From assembly GCA_023630585.1 (NCBI GenBank), contig CM042558.1, forward strand, positions 4,497,300 to 4,561,299: a stretch of DNA of 64,000 bases, read 5' to 3'. This stretch comes from Cranoglanis bouderius. Lineage: Eukaryota > Chordata > Actinopteri > Siluriformes > Cranoglanididae. Shown piece after piece: positions 13,701 through 23,891 of the stretch. The notes beneath the pieces are model-generated. The model was not told the DNA's origin. It searched no databases and saw only the letters and a program-made list of their open reading frames with translations. Numbering within the stretch: position 1 is the stretch's first letter; the number at the start of each line of letters is the position of its first letter. The position numbers and the translations under genes were made by a program.

Positions 13701-14721
13701 TACTTGTTTATGCAGCATGATGGGAAATTTAGTATGATGACGTTTTCCTTGGTTGACAAAGGCTACGTTCAGACTGCAGGTAAATGTGGCCCAAGTCCGA
13801 TTTTATTTTCAGTGACTCAGATCTGTTTTTCTCATGATAACGTGAACAGCATAAACCACATGGAGTCTGATCTTTTAAATTCCGATTCGGGCACCTTCCA
13901 TATGTGATCCTAAATCCAATACAGGTCAGATGTTTTGCAATGCGACCTCAGTCTGAACAGTCATATCGGAATTCATGCGACTTTTACAGCATTCTAGATT
14001 GACACGCGTCATCATTCTGCGTACAACCGGTTAATTATTTGATCACGTTACGGAGGAAATTGTGGATAAAATCGATTCACTGAAGCCATTCACGTCACAG
14101 TCCCACTACTCCAGGCTCCGACTCCACATCCACACACACCTCCCTACTGATGTGGCAGCCATTTCTCCACAAAATGCCATTATTAAGAACTTTGCCTTTT
14201 TTTTCTCCTCATCCTCTTCCTCCTTGACAATTGCTCATGAATTTGCCAGCTTCTGCTGCATATCACCTTATAAATGTAAGCACCTAACGTGTAAACGCTG
14301 ACTTCAGTGGCCTCCACGTTTATTTCCATATGACAGCGCGCTGCGTGTGACGTATAACATTCTTGTTCTTTTGCGCATGCGGGTCAGTTCAGGACCATGG
14401 TCAGTTCACACTGGAATCTGATATCGGCCACATTTAAAAAATGATTTAAAAAAAGATTTGAGCATTAAGGTTTGCAGTGTGAACGTAGCCAAAGTTAGTT
14501 ATGCCAAAGTAACCATAATGTGCTACATTTCCGTGAAGTGCATGTCCGGTATGTGATTGTTTTCATGACTGATGGTAAGTGTGTTTATTTTTCTCCCACA
14601 GCTTGCCAATCGGGCAAGGACGGAAAAGGAAGACAAGTTGTCCCAAGCCTATGCAATCAGTGCTGGGGTTTCAATTGAGGGCCAGCAACTATTCCAGACT
14701 ATACATAAAACGTAAGACCAT

Positions 14722-14761
<40 letters not shown>

Positions 14762-14865
14762 TTCTCATCAACCATACCTGCAGGTGTGTGGGTGTGTGTG
14801 ACATGACACTATAGTGGATGAATGTTTAGTGACGTGACGTGTGTGTGTGTGTGTGTATGTGTGTA

Positions 14866-14937
<72 letters not shown>

Positions 14938-16106
14938 CTGTGGGTATTAAGGCTCGCTTTTAGTGTCAGGTGCCATGGTTGTTTCGTCTTTACATCTACA
15001 AGATGATGGTTATATTGAGGACGTGTTATGTAGATACTCATGTTCAACTTGTTAACATTCATATTCATGTACAATAAGTACAGCAAATGAATAAATGAAA
15101 ATAAAGTGTAGGTTTCAGAGTTATTTGTTGGGTCTTGTAGAGTTAATGACGTTGGAGCTCAACCATGAGCCGCTGTGAGCGACCAATACCAATATTATGG
15201 ACTGCTTTTCTAATTAATGTTAGCATTATTACAGTGGGCAACATGATATAGTGTCCTATTCCACCGATATGAAGGAACATTCATAACAATATGTGGACAT
15301 GACCTCGATAATTTTGCTGACCTCCCATTGTGTTTACATTCGTGTTTGTTTACATAAGAATGAATGTCACCATGTCATGTTCGGCGAGTAGAGATGGATG
15401 CAAATACATTTTAAGTGTTTTATTTGAGAGGCAGGCAGACAAATCCACAGGTCCGGCGATCGGCGGGAAAAAAAAAAAAACAGGGATAATCCAAAATACA
15501 GAAATGACAACATGAGCTAGATCAGTAACTTGGAGAATAAGTAAATGAAACAAAAGGCTCAGCAAAACACTGAACATTACTTAGCACTGAACACAGAGAC
15601 ACGAGAGTTTAAATATACAAATGAATTAAAGAGAAGGGGGAGATTCCTGACGCGCCAACATTTTAGCCATTCTGAGCTTCTGTCCTCTCGTCTGCTCTAG
15701 GGCGGTCACATTAAACTTCGAATATTCGTTGAATTTAAGATAAAAATGCACATTTGAATGCAAAAACTGGGCGCATTTGAATTGAAGATGTGTAGCAACC
15801 ACAAGCTTCGAATTTAATTAAAACACTGTTGAAAAAATTACGCAAGATATTAACAATGCACTAACAATGTTTTTTTGAAGTAGAAAAATCTAGAAAGAAT
15901 AATTCTAATGTTTCAGATAATCCAGTCATAGTCAATAATGTTGGGGATCGAGCCGCTTATACTGTGTGATACACATATGAGATTAATCAGACACAGGGTT
16001 CGACATTAAGGCTTGTCCACTTGTCCGAGACAAGTGAATTTTTGGGACGGGCAAGTCAAAAAATTTTACTTGCCCTACTGGACAAGTAGCCTGAAAATGT
16101 CAATAA

Positions 16107-16141
<35 letters not shown>

Positions 16142-19100
16142 GGCTTTATTTGTGATCTAGCCTTTGTGATATATATATTATGTTATTGTGTTATTGTTAT
16201 TGTGTTATATATATTTTACATATATATATATATATATATATAGTGTTATAACCAAGTTCATGTTCTTCTGCTGCTGAAAATAATCTAGAGCGCCTAGGCT
16301 GCCACATACAGCAGAAACCGGGAAAGTGCAGGTTTAAACAAGCAGTTGCTTAGAAACAAGCTTGACCAATCAGAATTCGATTAGACTTTACCTCAGGCAT
16401 CAGCAGCGAAGCCCGTTATTTTCATTTCCTCCGCAACCCGGTCAAACACCTGGTAAAGCATCGAAATCAACAACAACAACAAAGGACCACAGAATCTAAC
16501 ACGGATTATGAAAATAAAGGGGAGAGGAAATTTATCCCTACCTGGAGAGATGAATTTGACGTGTAGATGTTTCATGAACACAGCTCTGTGCACTTGCTGT
16601 AATGTTACTGTAAACACTGTAGCTACATCGCTTCCCAGTGTAAGTTTAGTTTACTGCATACGTATTAAGTTGTCTTTCGTAATTTTAGACAACATAGAAA
16701 CAGAAACTTTGGCGTGTTGCTTGAGCATGTACAGGTGCATCTCAATAAATTAGAATGTCGTGGAAAAGTTCATGTCAGTAACTCAACTCAAATTGTGAAA
16801 CTCTGAGCGATCGAGGGTTAAGGGCCTCGCCCAAGGGCCCAATATAGTGGCAGCTTGGCGGTGCTGGGATTTGAACACATGACCTTCCGTTCAGCAGCCC
16901 AACGTCTTAACCACGTCTTCACCATAATGGCTTTTCGTTATATCAGTGGCATAAAATGGTCTTAAAATGACAATATCGTTTATCGCAATTATTATTAATT
17001 ATTTGGGGTGGCTTCTCTTTGTTTTATTTTATTTTATTTTTTTAATGTAATTGAATATATTTACATGGTTATTTAAACTGTTTAAACAATGAAAATTTTA
17101 TTTTTGTCAGTTATTTACAAATAGTAACTCGTTTTTGAACCCTCTTTCTCTTTTTCAGCATTAAAGACTGCAAATGGCAGGAGAAGAACATTATTGTGAT
17201 GGACGACGTCATAATCTCGCCACCCTATCAGGTGGAAAACTGCAAAGGCAAAGAGGGAAGTGCTTTAAGTCATATACGCAAAATTGTAAGTTTCTCTTTC
17301 ATCCTCTCTAACTGTATATCATTCAGTTAAAGACTGTTTATTGCATATTTACATCACGTTTGTGCTGATATTATATACTACATTGGCCCACACATTTGCA
17401 CATATGGTGAACGTAAGCATTAGAAAGTCTTGATTCATGACAATACAATAGCTCACTAGGGCTCACGGCCTCATGTTGGGTCTTGAAATGGGCTGTGAAA
17501 GAAACTCAATCTCCTCTTTTGTTTCGTTCAATTAATTTACAGATAATTATTAGAAATATCAAAGATTTTTGTGTGTTAATGTTACAAGCCATAATACAAA
17601 ATTAATTAAAACAGCAAAAAAAAAAATGGACAGATTTTCCTATCCATCTACTTCCACTAAATAAACTAGCTCTGTGTCTCAAATCGTGTGCTTGTGTACT
17701 ACCCCTAGTACACTTAGTTGTTGAATTTTAAAAACCTCTCAAGTCACATTCAAACCTACAGAAAGGTTTCCTTTGCATTCTAGCCTTCTGGATTTTCTAG
17801 ATTAGTTAATATTTTTGAACATAAGGTCAGAGTTTTCGATTTGAGACACCGATCATGACAACAATCATGATGACAGCAGGAAGTTTAAAGAGACGGTGGT
17901 CGCTCTGTATATCGCTAAACATTTTACACATCGACTTGGAAACCTGACAGACGGATGTTTTTTCTCTGACTAGTGATTTCGCTTTCAAAGCACCTGAAGG
18001 TACATAAGATATGCAGTGAGTGTGTGAGCAATGCTGCTTGTGCAGCAACTTCTTTTGCACGCACGAGTCATGCGTCTAGTATAAACCAGTCTGATTTGCT
18101 TTGGGCCGTATCACACCACCTCAACATGGAATAATTTCCTATAACAACACAAAACATTCAGCTAGACTGGCAAGCCAGGGCAAGGAGTATTTCTTTGATT
18201 TTTAGTCACTTAATTTACACTAAAATGTTCAAATGCTGCAGTAGTCCCATATTATAAATCTGGAGTAACCCCTGCAATAACATGGTGTGATGAGGAATTT
18301 ATTGGTTTACACTGAGGAACATAACCAAGTCCACACTAACATGCAGCAATTTGAAAACAAGTCTTCCCTTATCTGTATGACTTTCCAAAAACACTAACAC
18401 GATGGGGTTTTTTTGTCCATCGAAAACACATGTAAAGGCTGTTGTGTGGATGAAGGGAAAATGTAGCTTTTCATAAAACACTAACGCAATTCCAAGTTGG
18501 CAGAACCCAGTACACCACAATTTACACATTGCACTGCTTTTTTCAGTATATAAGTGCAAGCTAGTGTGTTTAATGTTTATTGTTGACAGTGTTTCCAGCT
18601 GTACAATATGCATCATACAGACGAAAATGATGTAAATGATTTAAAGGTTATGCGCCAGACACCCAGTGTACATGTCCACATGTCCACCATTTTCTATCGA
18701 CATGTTCACTGCAGACGTCATGGATGAGCATAAATATTATACCCCTACTTCTTAAGGCTAAGAGACTTTAAACTTGAAACACCTTCACTTTCAGTCCTTA
18801 AATTGCAAATAATGAGTTGTACTAGACACAGATTAGCACCTACACCAGGGGTTTCCAAAGTAGGGGTCATGACCCGTGTGGGGCACCTGATTCAAATATG
18901 GGGTCATGAGAGAAACTCACGATCTCTTCTTCTGTTTCTTTCATTTAATTTACAAATGAATATTAGAAATCTCGAAGATTGATTTTGTAGTAAAAGCGGA
19001 TTGTGCTTTGTACACGTCATGACGAGCCGGGTTTAAAGTTTCTACTTAAACGTTGCATTGTCTTTGTTATGACGCCGGTTTTTTAGTATTTTTTTTTAAA

Positions 19101-19792
19101 TGTTAATACCACAGTACTGACTTCCTAAATCTGATTGGTCAGAAGGTGTTGATAAATTTCTATAACAGCAGCTGTGATGGTAGTTCCTGCTGCAAGACAA
19201 ATCACAGGCCAAAATCAATTATAAAACACACAATGTAGTCTGTTAACAGTAAGATTTTGGTTGCTAAGCAACATTACTGGCAAATATTAGGGCATTGTGT
19301 GGACCGAACATAATGTGTATTAAAAACTTGTCCATTAATACTGAATTATAATGATGTGGTGACAGATGTGTGCGTATATCAAGGATTTTACAATGGCTTT
19401 AAGCATGGTTTAGCCAATCAGATTTAATAACCGAAGCTATGCATTTTATAAAGGAAAATAATCTACTTTGGGGGGAGCCATTCACTATTTTCTTGTAACA
19501 GCATACCTGTTGTGTGTTATTCCTTACTTAACTTTTGTTTAAAAATGTGTAACTTTCTTTTTAAAAAGTGTTTTTATTTCTGGCATTTTCTTTTACACTT
19601 TATGTATAGAATTAAAATGGCGTTTGTTTTGGATCATCTCTCAGGTGCAAAGATCTCGTTTTTGAATCTAGGGTTCATTGTCGTCTCTCTTTGCCGCAGG
19701 TTGAGAAACATTTTAGAGACGTGGAAACTCAGAAGTCAATGCAGCGTTCACAAGCACAGCAAACACAGAAGGAGTCGTCGTTATCGTCCTGA
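1571..19792 (+). CDS. lsm12: LSM12 homolog, exons 2-5 (5' end off window)
   Basis: LSM12 is a small protein with an N-terminal Sm-like (LSM) fold and a C-terminal anticodon-binding-like (AD) domain. It associates with ataxin-2/RNA complexes and has been reported as an NAADP receptor acting on two-pore channels. Four coding exons are visible at 1571-1704, 14602-14711, 17159-17285 and 19700-19792, all with AG/GT borders and compatible phases. Hallmarks are SSGKPN and NDRTETPPPLASLNVSK in exon 2, KLSQAYAISAGVS in exon 3, PPYQVENCKGKEGSALSH in exon 4 and VEKHFRDVE in exon 5. The visible part, plus an exon 1 of the usual size, gives about 195 residues, the length I recall for human LSM12. Introns 2-4 are loaded with transposons; intron 2 is 12.9 kb. 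No frameshift or stop interrupts the visible exons, so the gene looks functional. Confidence 0.95.
1705..2403 (+). other. LSM12 intron 2, left part; nothing recognised
   Basis: About 700 bases of intron between exon 2 and the left end of the hAT-like element. I see no ORF with a recognisable domain, no tandem repeat and no clear transposon end here. Confidence 0.5.
2404..6723. mobile_element. hAT-like non-autonomous element enclosing a minisatellite
   Basis: The left end begins CAGGGCTGCAAC at 2404, followed by ATCGATTA-rich DNA (about 2410-2465). The right end carries the inverted counterpart: ATCGATTA-rich DNA at about 6655-6700, then GTTGCAGGCC ending near 6723. The flanking octamers are AACTAGAG (2396-2403) and CTCTAGAG (6724-6731), matching at 6 of 8 positions, as expected for a worn 8-bp hAT target duplication. 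No transposase is recognisable inside, so this is a non-autonomous element. Its left third is occupied by the G-rich minisatellite. The remaining 1.6 kb (about 5,120-6,650) is AT-rich with no convincing ORF. Confidence 0.6.
2530..5112. repeat. G-rich minisatellite, about 60-70 units of 30-50 bp
   Basis: Tandem array built on the core GGTGACGCCGCTGACG, followed by a G-run of variable length and a short linker ending in CCAC. The linker defines zones: TGTGTGTTATCCAC (about 2,530-2,725), GTGGGGTGTCGTCCA (about 2,725-2,870), GGGTCGTCCAC (about 2,870-4,010, with a CGCGCG insert from about 3,175), and GGTAACCAC with GGGCGGGC (about 4,080-5,060). The two edges are degenerate, with the core reading GCCACTGACG at the left. 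Long open frames exist on both strands because the unit lacks stops in several frames; they are not genes. The array is far more GC-rich than its surroundings. Confidence 0.97.
6724..7269. other. LSM12 intron 2, spacer; nothing recognised
   Basis: About 550 bases between the hAT-like element and the LINE. No domain-bearing ORF, tandem repeat or transposon terminus was seen. Confidence 0.4.
7595..7880 (+). pseudogene. LINE ORF1 fragment with three CCHC zinc knuckles
   Basis: The frame reads RCFKCQKYGHGSNSC, then CCNCGEEGHDKESC, then CCNCSGDHSAAS, followed by a lysine-rich tail. Such triple knuckles are typical of ORF1 nucleic-acid-binding proteins of I-clade LINEs. The segment upstream (7,337-7,600) holds the preceding ORF1 domain, but it is joined through frameshifts and at least one deletion. 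No intact protein remains. Confidence 0.7.
8256..9720 (+). pseudogene. LINE ORF2 remnant: endonuclease start plus reverse transcriptase
   Basis: A start at 8256 gives an apurinic-endonuclease-like N-terminus, which breaks off after about 60 residues. The frame resumes at about 8,450 after loss of most of the nuclease. Downstream pieces encode the linker region (PWFDDKCKEAIKKRKKA), then reverse transcriptase blocks up to YVDDICICY at about 9,580. Stops near 8,780, 9,065, 9,188 and 9,288 and a terminal stop near 9,633 show inactivity. The 3' end is lost where the next repeat begins, near 9,735. Confidence 0.75.
10074..11211 (-). mobile_element. Tc1-like transposon, internally deleted, about 210-bp inverted repeats
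   Basis: The left end at 10074 starts CAGCGCCCTCCACTAATATTG and the right end at 11211 is its inverted copy, GCCAATATTAGTGGAGGGC. The inverted repeats extend about 200 bp inwards. A TA follows the right end; the left TA has mutated to TG. The transposase remnant on the - strand lacks the N-terminal paired-type DNA-binding domain. It retains the first catalytic aspartate (LWSDET), the second (QQDNDPKYTSK) and the glutamate (PIENLWGELKRR), spread over different frames. The N-terminal loss looks like an internal deletion fusing the 5' leader to the catalytic core. Confidence 0.9.
10291..10956 (-). pseudogene. Tc1 transposase remnant (catalytic DDE core)
   Basis: Three overlapping frames on the - strand together cover the DDE catalytic core. 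They give VLWSDETKIELFG near 10,860, WIFQQDNDPKYTSK near 10,560 and PDLKPIENLWGELKRRVHQR near 10,470. The C-terminus ends RYYRRRL-like before a stop near 10,290. Frame changes between the pieces and loss of the N-terminal helix-turn-helix make it non-functional. Confidence 0.85.
11313..12881 (+). mobile_element. Tc1-like transposon with about 210-bp inverted repeats
   Basis: The left end at 11313 (CAGTATCTCACAAAAGTGAG, preceded by TA) is mirrored at the right end by CTCACTTTTGTGAGATACTG, ending at 12881. The inverted repeats carry two copies each of a GTGAGTACACCCC-type motif, one outer and one inner, which is the direct-repeat arrangement of transposase binding sites in IR/DR-type Tc1 elements. 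The element is 1,569 bp, a normal Tc1 length. It belongs to a different family from its left neighbour, 101 bp away. Confidence 0.93.
11671..12600 (+). pseudogene. Tc1 transposase, full length but frameshifted
   Basis: The start MAPHGKELSEDLKKRIVAL at 11671 opens the N-terminal paired-like helix-turn-helix (KIANTLKLSCSTVAKTIQRF). The catalytic core follows, with HVLWSDETY near 12,120, VFQHENDPKHTSK near 12,355 and LNLIEHLWGILKREVEE near 12,460. The reading frame changes around 11,870, 12,140 and 12,230, and again near the C-terminus, so the protein is broken. All parts of a 340-residue Tc1 transposase are nevertheless present. Confidence 0.88.
12882..13760. other. LSM12 intron 2 segment; nothing firm
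   Basis: About 880 bases between the second Tc1 and the MITE. The first 300 bases contain phrases such as GCGCACACTGAG and CGAACCGAGCCAATGAG. These may be the far part of the repeat interrupted by the two Tc1 elements, but I could not establish this. No gene is seen. Confidence 0.35.
13761..14490. mobile_element. 730-bp MITE with GGCTACGTTCA termini
   Basis: The left end GGCTACGTTCAGACTGCAG starts at 13761. The right end CTGCA-type motif followed by GTGAACGTAGCC ends at 14490 and is its inverted copy over about 19 bases. Flanking AAA on both sides could be a 3-bp target duplication, which would suit PIF/Harbinger. No transposase is present. The element ends 111 bp before LSM12 exon 3. Confidence 0.75.
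14602..14711 (+). CDS. lsm12: LSM12 exon 3
   Basis: The acceptor is tctcccacag (ending 14601) and the donor gtaaga starts at 14712. Reading LANRARTEKEDKLSQAYAIS and then VSIEGQQLFQTIHKT, it enters the AD (anticodon-binding-like) domain. The last two bases, AC, join a C from exon 4 to make threonine. Confidence 0.95.
14724..14759 (+). repeat. (CA)n microsatellite
   Basis: Uninterrupted CA dinucleotides just inside LSM12 intron 3, about a dozen bases after the exon 3 donor. Confidence 0.95.
14837..14932 (+). repeat. Compound (GT)n-(TA)n microsatellite
   Basis: GT repeats with TATG interruptions pass into a pure TA run of about 60 bases. The compound array lies in LSM12 intron 3. Confidence 0.95.
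14933..17158 (+). other. LSM12 intron 3, remainder
   Basis: No gene is seen. Contents include an (ATT)n run (about 16,109-16,138), a short (TA)n run (about 16,219-16,241) and a repeat beginning GGGTTCGACATTAAGGC (about 15,997-16,095) with ACTTGTCC/GACAAGT pairings. A piece that looks like a Tc1/mariner terminal repeat lies at about 16,733-16,800 (GGTGCATCTCAATAAATTAG). A tRNA-like SINE-type stretch follows at about 16,805-16,905, with GGGTTAAGGGCCTCGCCCAA and then TTTGAACACATGACC. Confidence 0.5.
17159..17285 (+). CDS. lsm12: LSM12 exon 4
   Basis: The acceptor is tttttcag (ending 17158) and the donor gtaag starts at 17286. It encodes IKDCKWQEKNIIVMDDVIIS and PPYQVENCKGKEGSALSHIR, the core of the AD domain. 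It ends on a complete isoleucine codon. Confidence 0.95.
17286..19699 (+). other. LSM12 intron 4
   Basis: No gene is seen. Two related repeat copies lie at about 17,460-17,600 and 18,850-19,000; both contain GAGAAACTCA-like and AATTTACA-ATTAGAAAT phrases. The second begins with the teleost-type motif GGTTTCCAAAGTAGGGGTCATGACCC. Another dispersed repeat with ATTTCTATAACAGCAGCTGTG lies at about 19,130-19,250. Confidence 0.5.
19700..19792 (+). CDS. lsm12: LSM12 exon 5 (C-terminus and stop)
   Basis: The acceptor is ttgccgcag (ending 19699). The exon encodes VEKHFRDVETQKSMQRSQAQ and a QTQKESSLSS tail, then TGA at 19790-19792. The glutamine-rich, serine-ended tail matches the end of vertebrate LSM12. 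Confidence 0.95.
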   Translation, partial: VEKHFRDVETQKSMQRSQAQQTQKESSLSS

Positions 19793-20405
19793 GGTGATAG
19801 GGACGGGCACGGATTGGCCAGAGAGGGCACGGTGGGCATCAGCGCCCCGAAAGCTGAGCGAGAATGGCACTCCCCCCCCCTCTCTCTCTCACTCTCTGTC
19901 TCTCTCCTCTCCTCCTCCCCCCAATTCAGTGTCAGTCAGAAGGTGGGGGGGGGGGGTCACCAAGGGGCCCTGGGTCTGCCAGATCAAATAAAAAACAGAA
20001 AAAAACATGGGGGGGGAAATCAAATAAAAAAGTGAGGGTGGAAAGACCAATTCTAAATTAGACTTTATAAAGATAATTTAAAATGCCAACTATTAAGCAA
20101 CCTATAGTTTTCCTAACTAACTTAGCATCTCTGTCTCTTTCCCTCTTTATCTGTGCTTCCTCCTTCCCTCCATTCATTTTCAACCCCCCTTCGTCTGCAA
20201 TTCCAATTTCTCAAAAAAAAAAGAAAAAACCCAAGCAGTCAGAAAAGCGTATTAGCTTTGTTTCCTTCCTCTCCCAGTTTTCCTTTTTTGCTGTCTTCAT
20301 GTTCTACATGTGTCTGTATTTTCTGTATTTTAAAACAAGATGTGACTTGAAATGCCACAGTTTGAAAAGGACATTTTCTAAAATAAAAGTAACAAAAATT
20401 CTGAC
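19793..20405 (+). other. LSM12 3' UTR with polyadenylation signal
   Basis: A likely 3' untranslated region with CT-rich (about 19,875-19,925) and poly-G (about 19,943-19,955) stretches. An AATAAA hexamer at 20382-20387 would place the cleavage site near 20,405. ORFs overlapping this stretch in other frames are chance readings of exon 5 and the CT-rich UTR. Confidence 0.6.
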
Positions 20406-22230
20406 TGTAATGTTGTAATTTTTGTCACTTTTTTTTTAACAAAACATGTTACAGAACAGAAATTAAGCATGATGTTGCCTGCAGAAGGAAGGTTCTGAAG
20501 ATGCGTATCCTAAGTGTGTGTGTGTGGGGGGGGGGGGGGGGGGGGGGAGTAAGCTACAGGATCGATACCACTCTTGGTGCTGAGACATGTTGAGTTTGGT
20601 CAAAATTAATAAACACAATCCTTTCCTTCAGTGGTTTAATCTAAACATGTGAAAATATCAGGATATTTGTGTAGCTAAGCAGAATATATACATTATATTT
20701 GCTGTATCAGGTACAGTTATGGTCATTTTTTTTTCAGTAGTTGGTCAGTTAAATGAATGTAGACACTGATGTTGGTTCAGAGGACTTCCACTGAAGAGGT
20801 CCATTATTTCCAGCACTGGGACGATCACTAACATGCTAACTTAAATTGATTTTTTATTTTATTTTATTTTTTTCACATTTATACATTGGATCAGATGGTG
20901 TTGTCTGACCAGAATGATCCTAAATTAGTATAATTCAGTTTTAGCAAAAGAGTTGTTGTATTTGAGTCTCTTGAGTGACTCGAGTCATTTTTAGTTTAAA
21001 AAAAGATTTGTTCACTTACTTTTCACATTAATGTGCACTTTGTGCAGTGAGTGTTGATGATTATGCTGCTTTGTTTAAATGACAAACTAGCTAATGTGCT
21101 GTTTGTGCTAATTAGTGTTTTTTTCTATATGCTTGTACAGAGAAATGTATGCTTTAACAAAAAAAAAAAAAAAAAAGCACGTGAACAACAAGCATACACT
21201 AATCGCTGAGTGAACGAATCTCGTTTGTGAATGAAAGTTTCACAGACATGCAACTGCCAGTACAACTTCCACAAACTTTCCAGATGAGAAGAAGTGTGTA
21301 GCAGTGACTAGCGTCTCCTTAACTGTACTGACTTGCGCAAAAAGACTGGCCTGTTTGTTAAGAGAGATCCCAGTCCATCTCACTATTAATCATGCTTGAT
21401 GGTATGAGAAGTATTAGGAGGAATCCTTGATAGAAACACTCCAAGCCTTACACAGTTCTCAGTCAAACGCAAAAGTATAGACTGTGCAGCAAGAAGTCTT
21501 TAGGGCAGTTTGCAAGGTGTTGAAGAGGACAAATGTAATAAATTACAATGTAATGGATTAAAGGAGGGGCAGGTTGTGATAATGCATACAGCCTGGAGAT
21601 ATGTAAGGAATAAAACGGTGTTGCAGGAAAATAATCAATGACCGGTGGGGGGCATGATGTGAAATGGAGAGTATTGTCGTGTATTATTTTCTATAACTGT
21701 GCATCCAGAATAGACAGAGTATTTTATTCCTCTTATCCCACAGCAGTTTGCCTATGATTACAATTTTTAGTTATTAAACACCACCACCTTGTACTTTTGA
21801 TCTGTTTATAGTTACATTTAAGGTTGTGGAACATCTATGAAGCCACTTCCTGTTATTATTTGCATTCTACAGTCCATGAAATACAGGATTTCATGGAGTT
21901 GTTTGTGATTGTTGTGGCCAAAAATGCTCGATTTTGCTGCAGCTTTTTTTTTGTGTGCTTTTTTTCAGAAAACTACTTGAATTGACAAAATTGCAATTGC
22001 ACGGAATTGTTTTGCACGGTCTTTCACAGTGATGTTAGTTGGTAAATGAGACCGGATGTGCGTTGTGATGACGTCACATGACGCGTCTTGGCCCAAATCT
22101 GCAGAAAATCTGCGTTAATTTAGAAAAATTGCCAGCTCCTGCGAATATTGCAGAGTTTCCTTGATTTTGCGTTAATTTCTGCGATCAACAAATCCTGGAG
22201 GGACTGATTATAGCGTCTCTAAACAGCCAT
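20406..22230. other. Intergenic; nothing recognised
   Basis: AT-rich DNA with no domain-bearing ORF. A (GT)n-poly-G run occurs at about 20,515-20,547. The remainder shows no clear repeat end. Confidence 0.4.
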
Positions 22231-22234
22231 CACA

Positions 22235-22445
22235 TCACTCTGACAGAAAAAATGCAGCTTGTCACTTACCAAGAAACCACAGTGTGCAACCTCCTCCATC
22301 CTGAAGACTTTCCTGTGGCAGAAAACGTAAAGAAACATCTTTACTTCTGACTGTTACAAAGCACTGACACTGGAGACTCCTTCCATAAATGTCAAATAAA
22401 CCTCTCCTTACAGGAAACTTCACACTGCCACATATGATTATACGT
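22235..22445 (-). repeat. Dispersed repeat, same family as 29,100-29,365
   Basis: The strand here reads AAAGCACTGACACTGGAGACT, then CCTTCCATAAATGTCAAA. The reverse complement of this occurs at about 29,310-29,345 (ATTTATGGAAGGAGTCTCC, then AGTGTCAGTGC). A related upstream part (TAACAGCAGCTGTGATGGTAG) is at about 19,160. It is a repeat family with at least three copies in this window; its class is unknown to me. Confidence 0.6.
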
Positions 22446-23348
22446 TTCTCGATGGTAAGTAACTTTTTTTTATTATTTATTTATTTTTTAAATCAGTTTA
22501 GTAGTCTTGGATTATGTGGAGTGTCAGCTGTACAAGTCCTTGTGAATTAGCTCTTGCAGTAGAAACATGCATATATAAGGCATTAGACTGTGGGCATCAA
22601 TATAATATGAATATACACAGATATAGACATTTCACATTGTATGAGAATGAACATCATGCTGTATGTGTTGAAAGTTCTGTGGAGACTGGAGTGTTCTGAA
22701 CCCCAGAAACTATATTCCTATATGAAGCATGCTGTTCCTGGGATTCCTTTGGGAATCATAATACCAGCAGGTTTGTGACACTGGAAATTGTATTTACTGC
22801 CATCTTTCTGCCAAGCAAGATGTGAGTTAACTATGTTGCTATTTTGGTGAAAGAATGGGGAGCTGATGTTTGTTAGATAGCATACAGGATATTAGAAATT
22901 TATACAGCAGTTCAGGTTAGGAGACCATTAGAGCTGCTTGTACTGTATTAAATGTGTTCTCAAGCATTCAGTTGTTCTTCAGGGTTAATTACACTGTGAT
23001 GGAGTATTATTTTCTTACAGGAGACTCAAGAACTTAACACGTTATTCCAGTTGCTCATGGTAATGTCTTAAATAATTTGAGGATATTTTGATTATTAACC
23101 AAATCTAATATGGCTGACTTCAATCTCGGCTCAGTGAAGATGGTACTCTGCTTAAATCCAAGACTGCTGCCGAAAAAAAAGTAGGATTACTGCATGATTA
23201 CCAGGTTTGTAATAATACACTGATTAGGATTTGTCTTGAATGCAAATGTGCCATCTGGTGGATGGTGTTCAAACTTTTCATGAATCTATATAGATGACGG
23301 TGCACCAAACTCGTAGTCTGCAAAGTGAAAAAAAATCTATAGGAAACC
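22446..23348. other. Intergenic; nothing recognised
   Basis: About 900 bases with no domain-bearing ORF, tandem repeat or transposon end that I can support. Confidence 0.35.
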
Positions 23349-23556
23349 TTATGCATTATATTGCCAAAAGTATGCAGACACCTGACCATCACACTCGTAT
23401 GTGCTTGTAGAACATCTCGTTCCAGATTTAGTCCCCCTTTGCTGTTATAATAACCTCTACTCTTCTGGGAAGGCTTTCCACTAGATTTTGGATCGTGGCT
23501 GTGAACCACATATGGGTGTGACGGTCAGGTGTCCAACCATTTGGCTACATAGTGTA
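23349..23556. mobile_element. Short Tc1/mariner-type MITE
   Basis: The left arm (TATTGCCAAAAGTATGCAGA, then CACCTGACCATCACAC) and right arm (GTGACGGTCAGGTGTCCAAC, then CATTTGGCTACATA) are inverted copies over about 40 bases, bounded by TA. About 120 bases lie between them and no transposase is present. It is a miniature non-autonomous element. Confidence 0.7.
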
Positions 23557-23689
23557 TTTTACTTCCCTGCACCATCTTCTTTTCAATATAAAATGATGGC
23601 AATTCAAGGCGTGAACTGAGTAAAATCTTAAGAACTCGACTGAAAAGCTCATTATTCCAATTTAACACCTCATTTAAGTAACACCTTAA

Positions 23690-23840
23690 AATTTACAGAT
23701 TTTCAGCTGTTTGCAATGAACAAATCAAACAAAAGCAATTGGAATAGTTCAACACAACGAATGATTCAAGTGGTTTCCCCAAATTCAACTGAAAATGCAA
23801 CTTATAATGACTATATATATCATTTTGATTGCAACTGTAT
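23690..23840. repeat. Solo terminal repeat of the 31-kb Tc1 family
   Basis: The stretch contains CAGCTGTTTGCAATGAACAA and then TCAAGTGGTTTCCCC. It corresponds to the terminal inverted repeat of the Tc1 element at 31,308-32,580. No transposase adjoins it. Confidence 0.65.
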
Positions 23841-23891
23841 ATATACAGTATGCGTCAACTGATTTCCACTACTTAATCATTGGCTTACTTG

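Noticed and set aside
14826..15086. Isoleucine-tyrosine ORFs here, at 30,065-30,286 and at 62,630-62,955.
   Set aside because: They are translations of (TA)n microsatellites.
16805..16905. A tRNA gene.
   Set aside because: There is box-like similarity only (GGGTTAAGGGCC and TTTGAACACATGACC). No cloverleaf could be folded by eye; it is better read as a SINE-type repeat.
19512..20061. ORFs overlapping LSM12 exon 5 and the region after it.
   Set aside because: They read the terminal exon and CT-rich 3' UTR in the wrong frame or through the intron; the LSM12 frame ends at 19,792.
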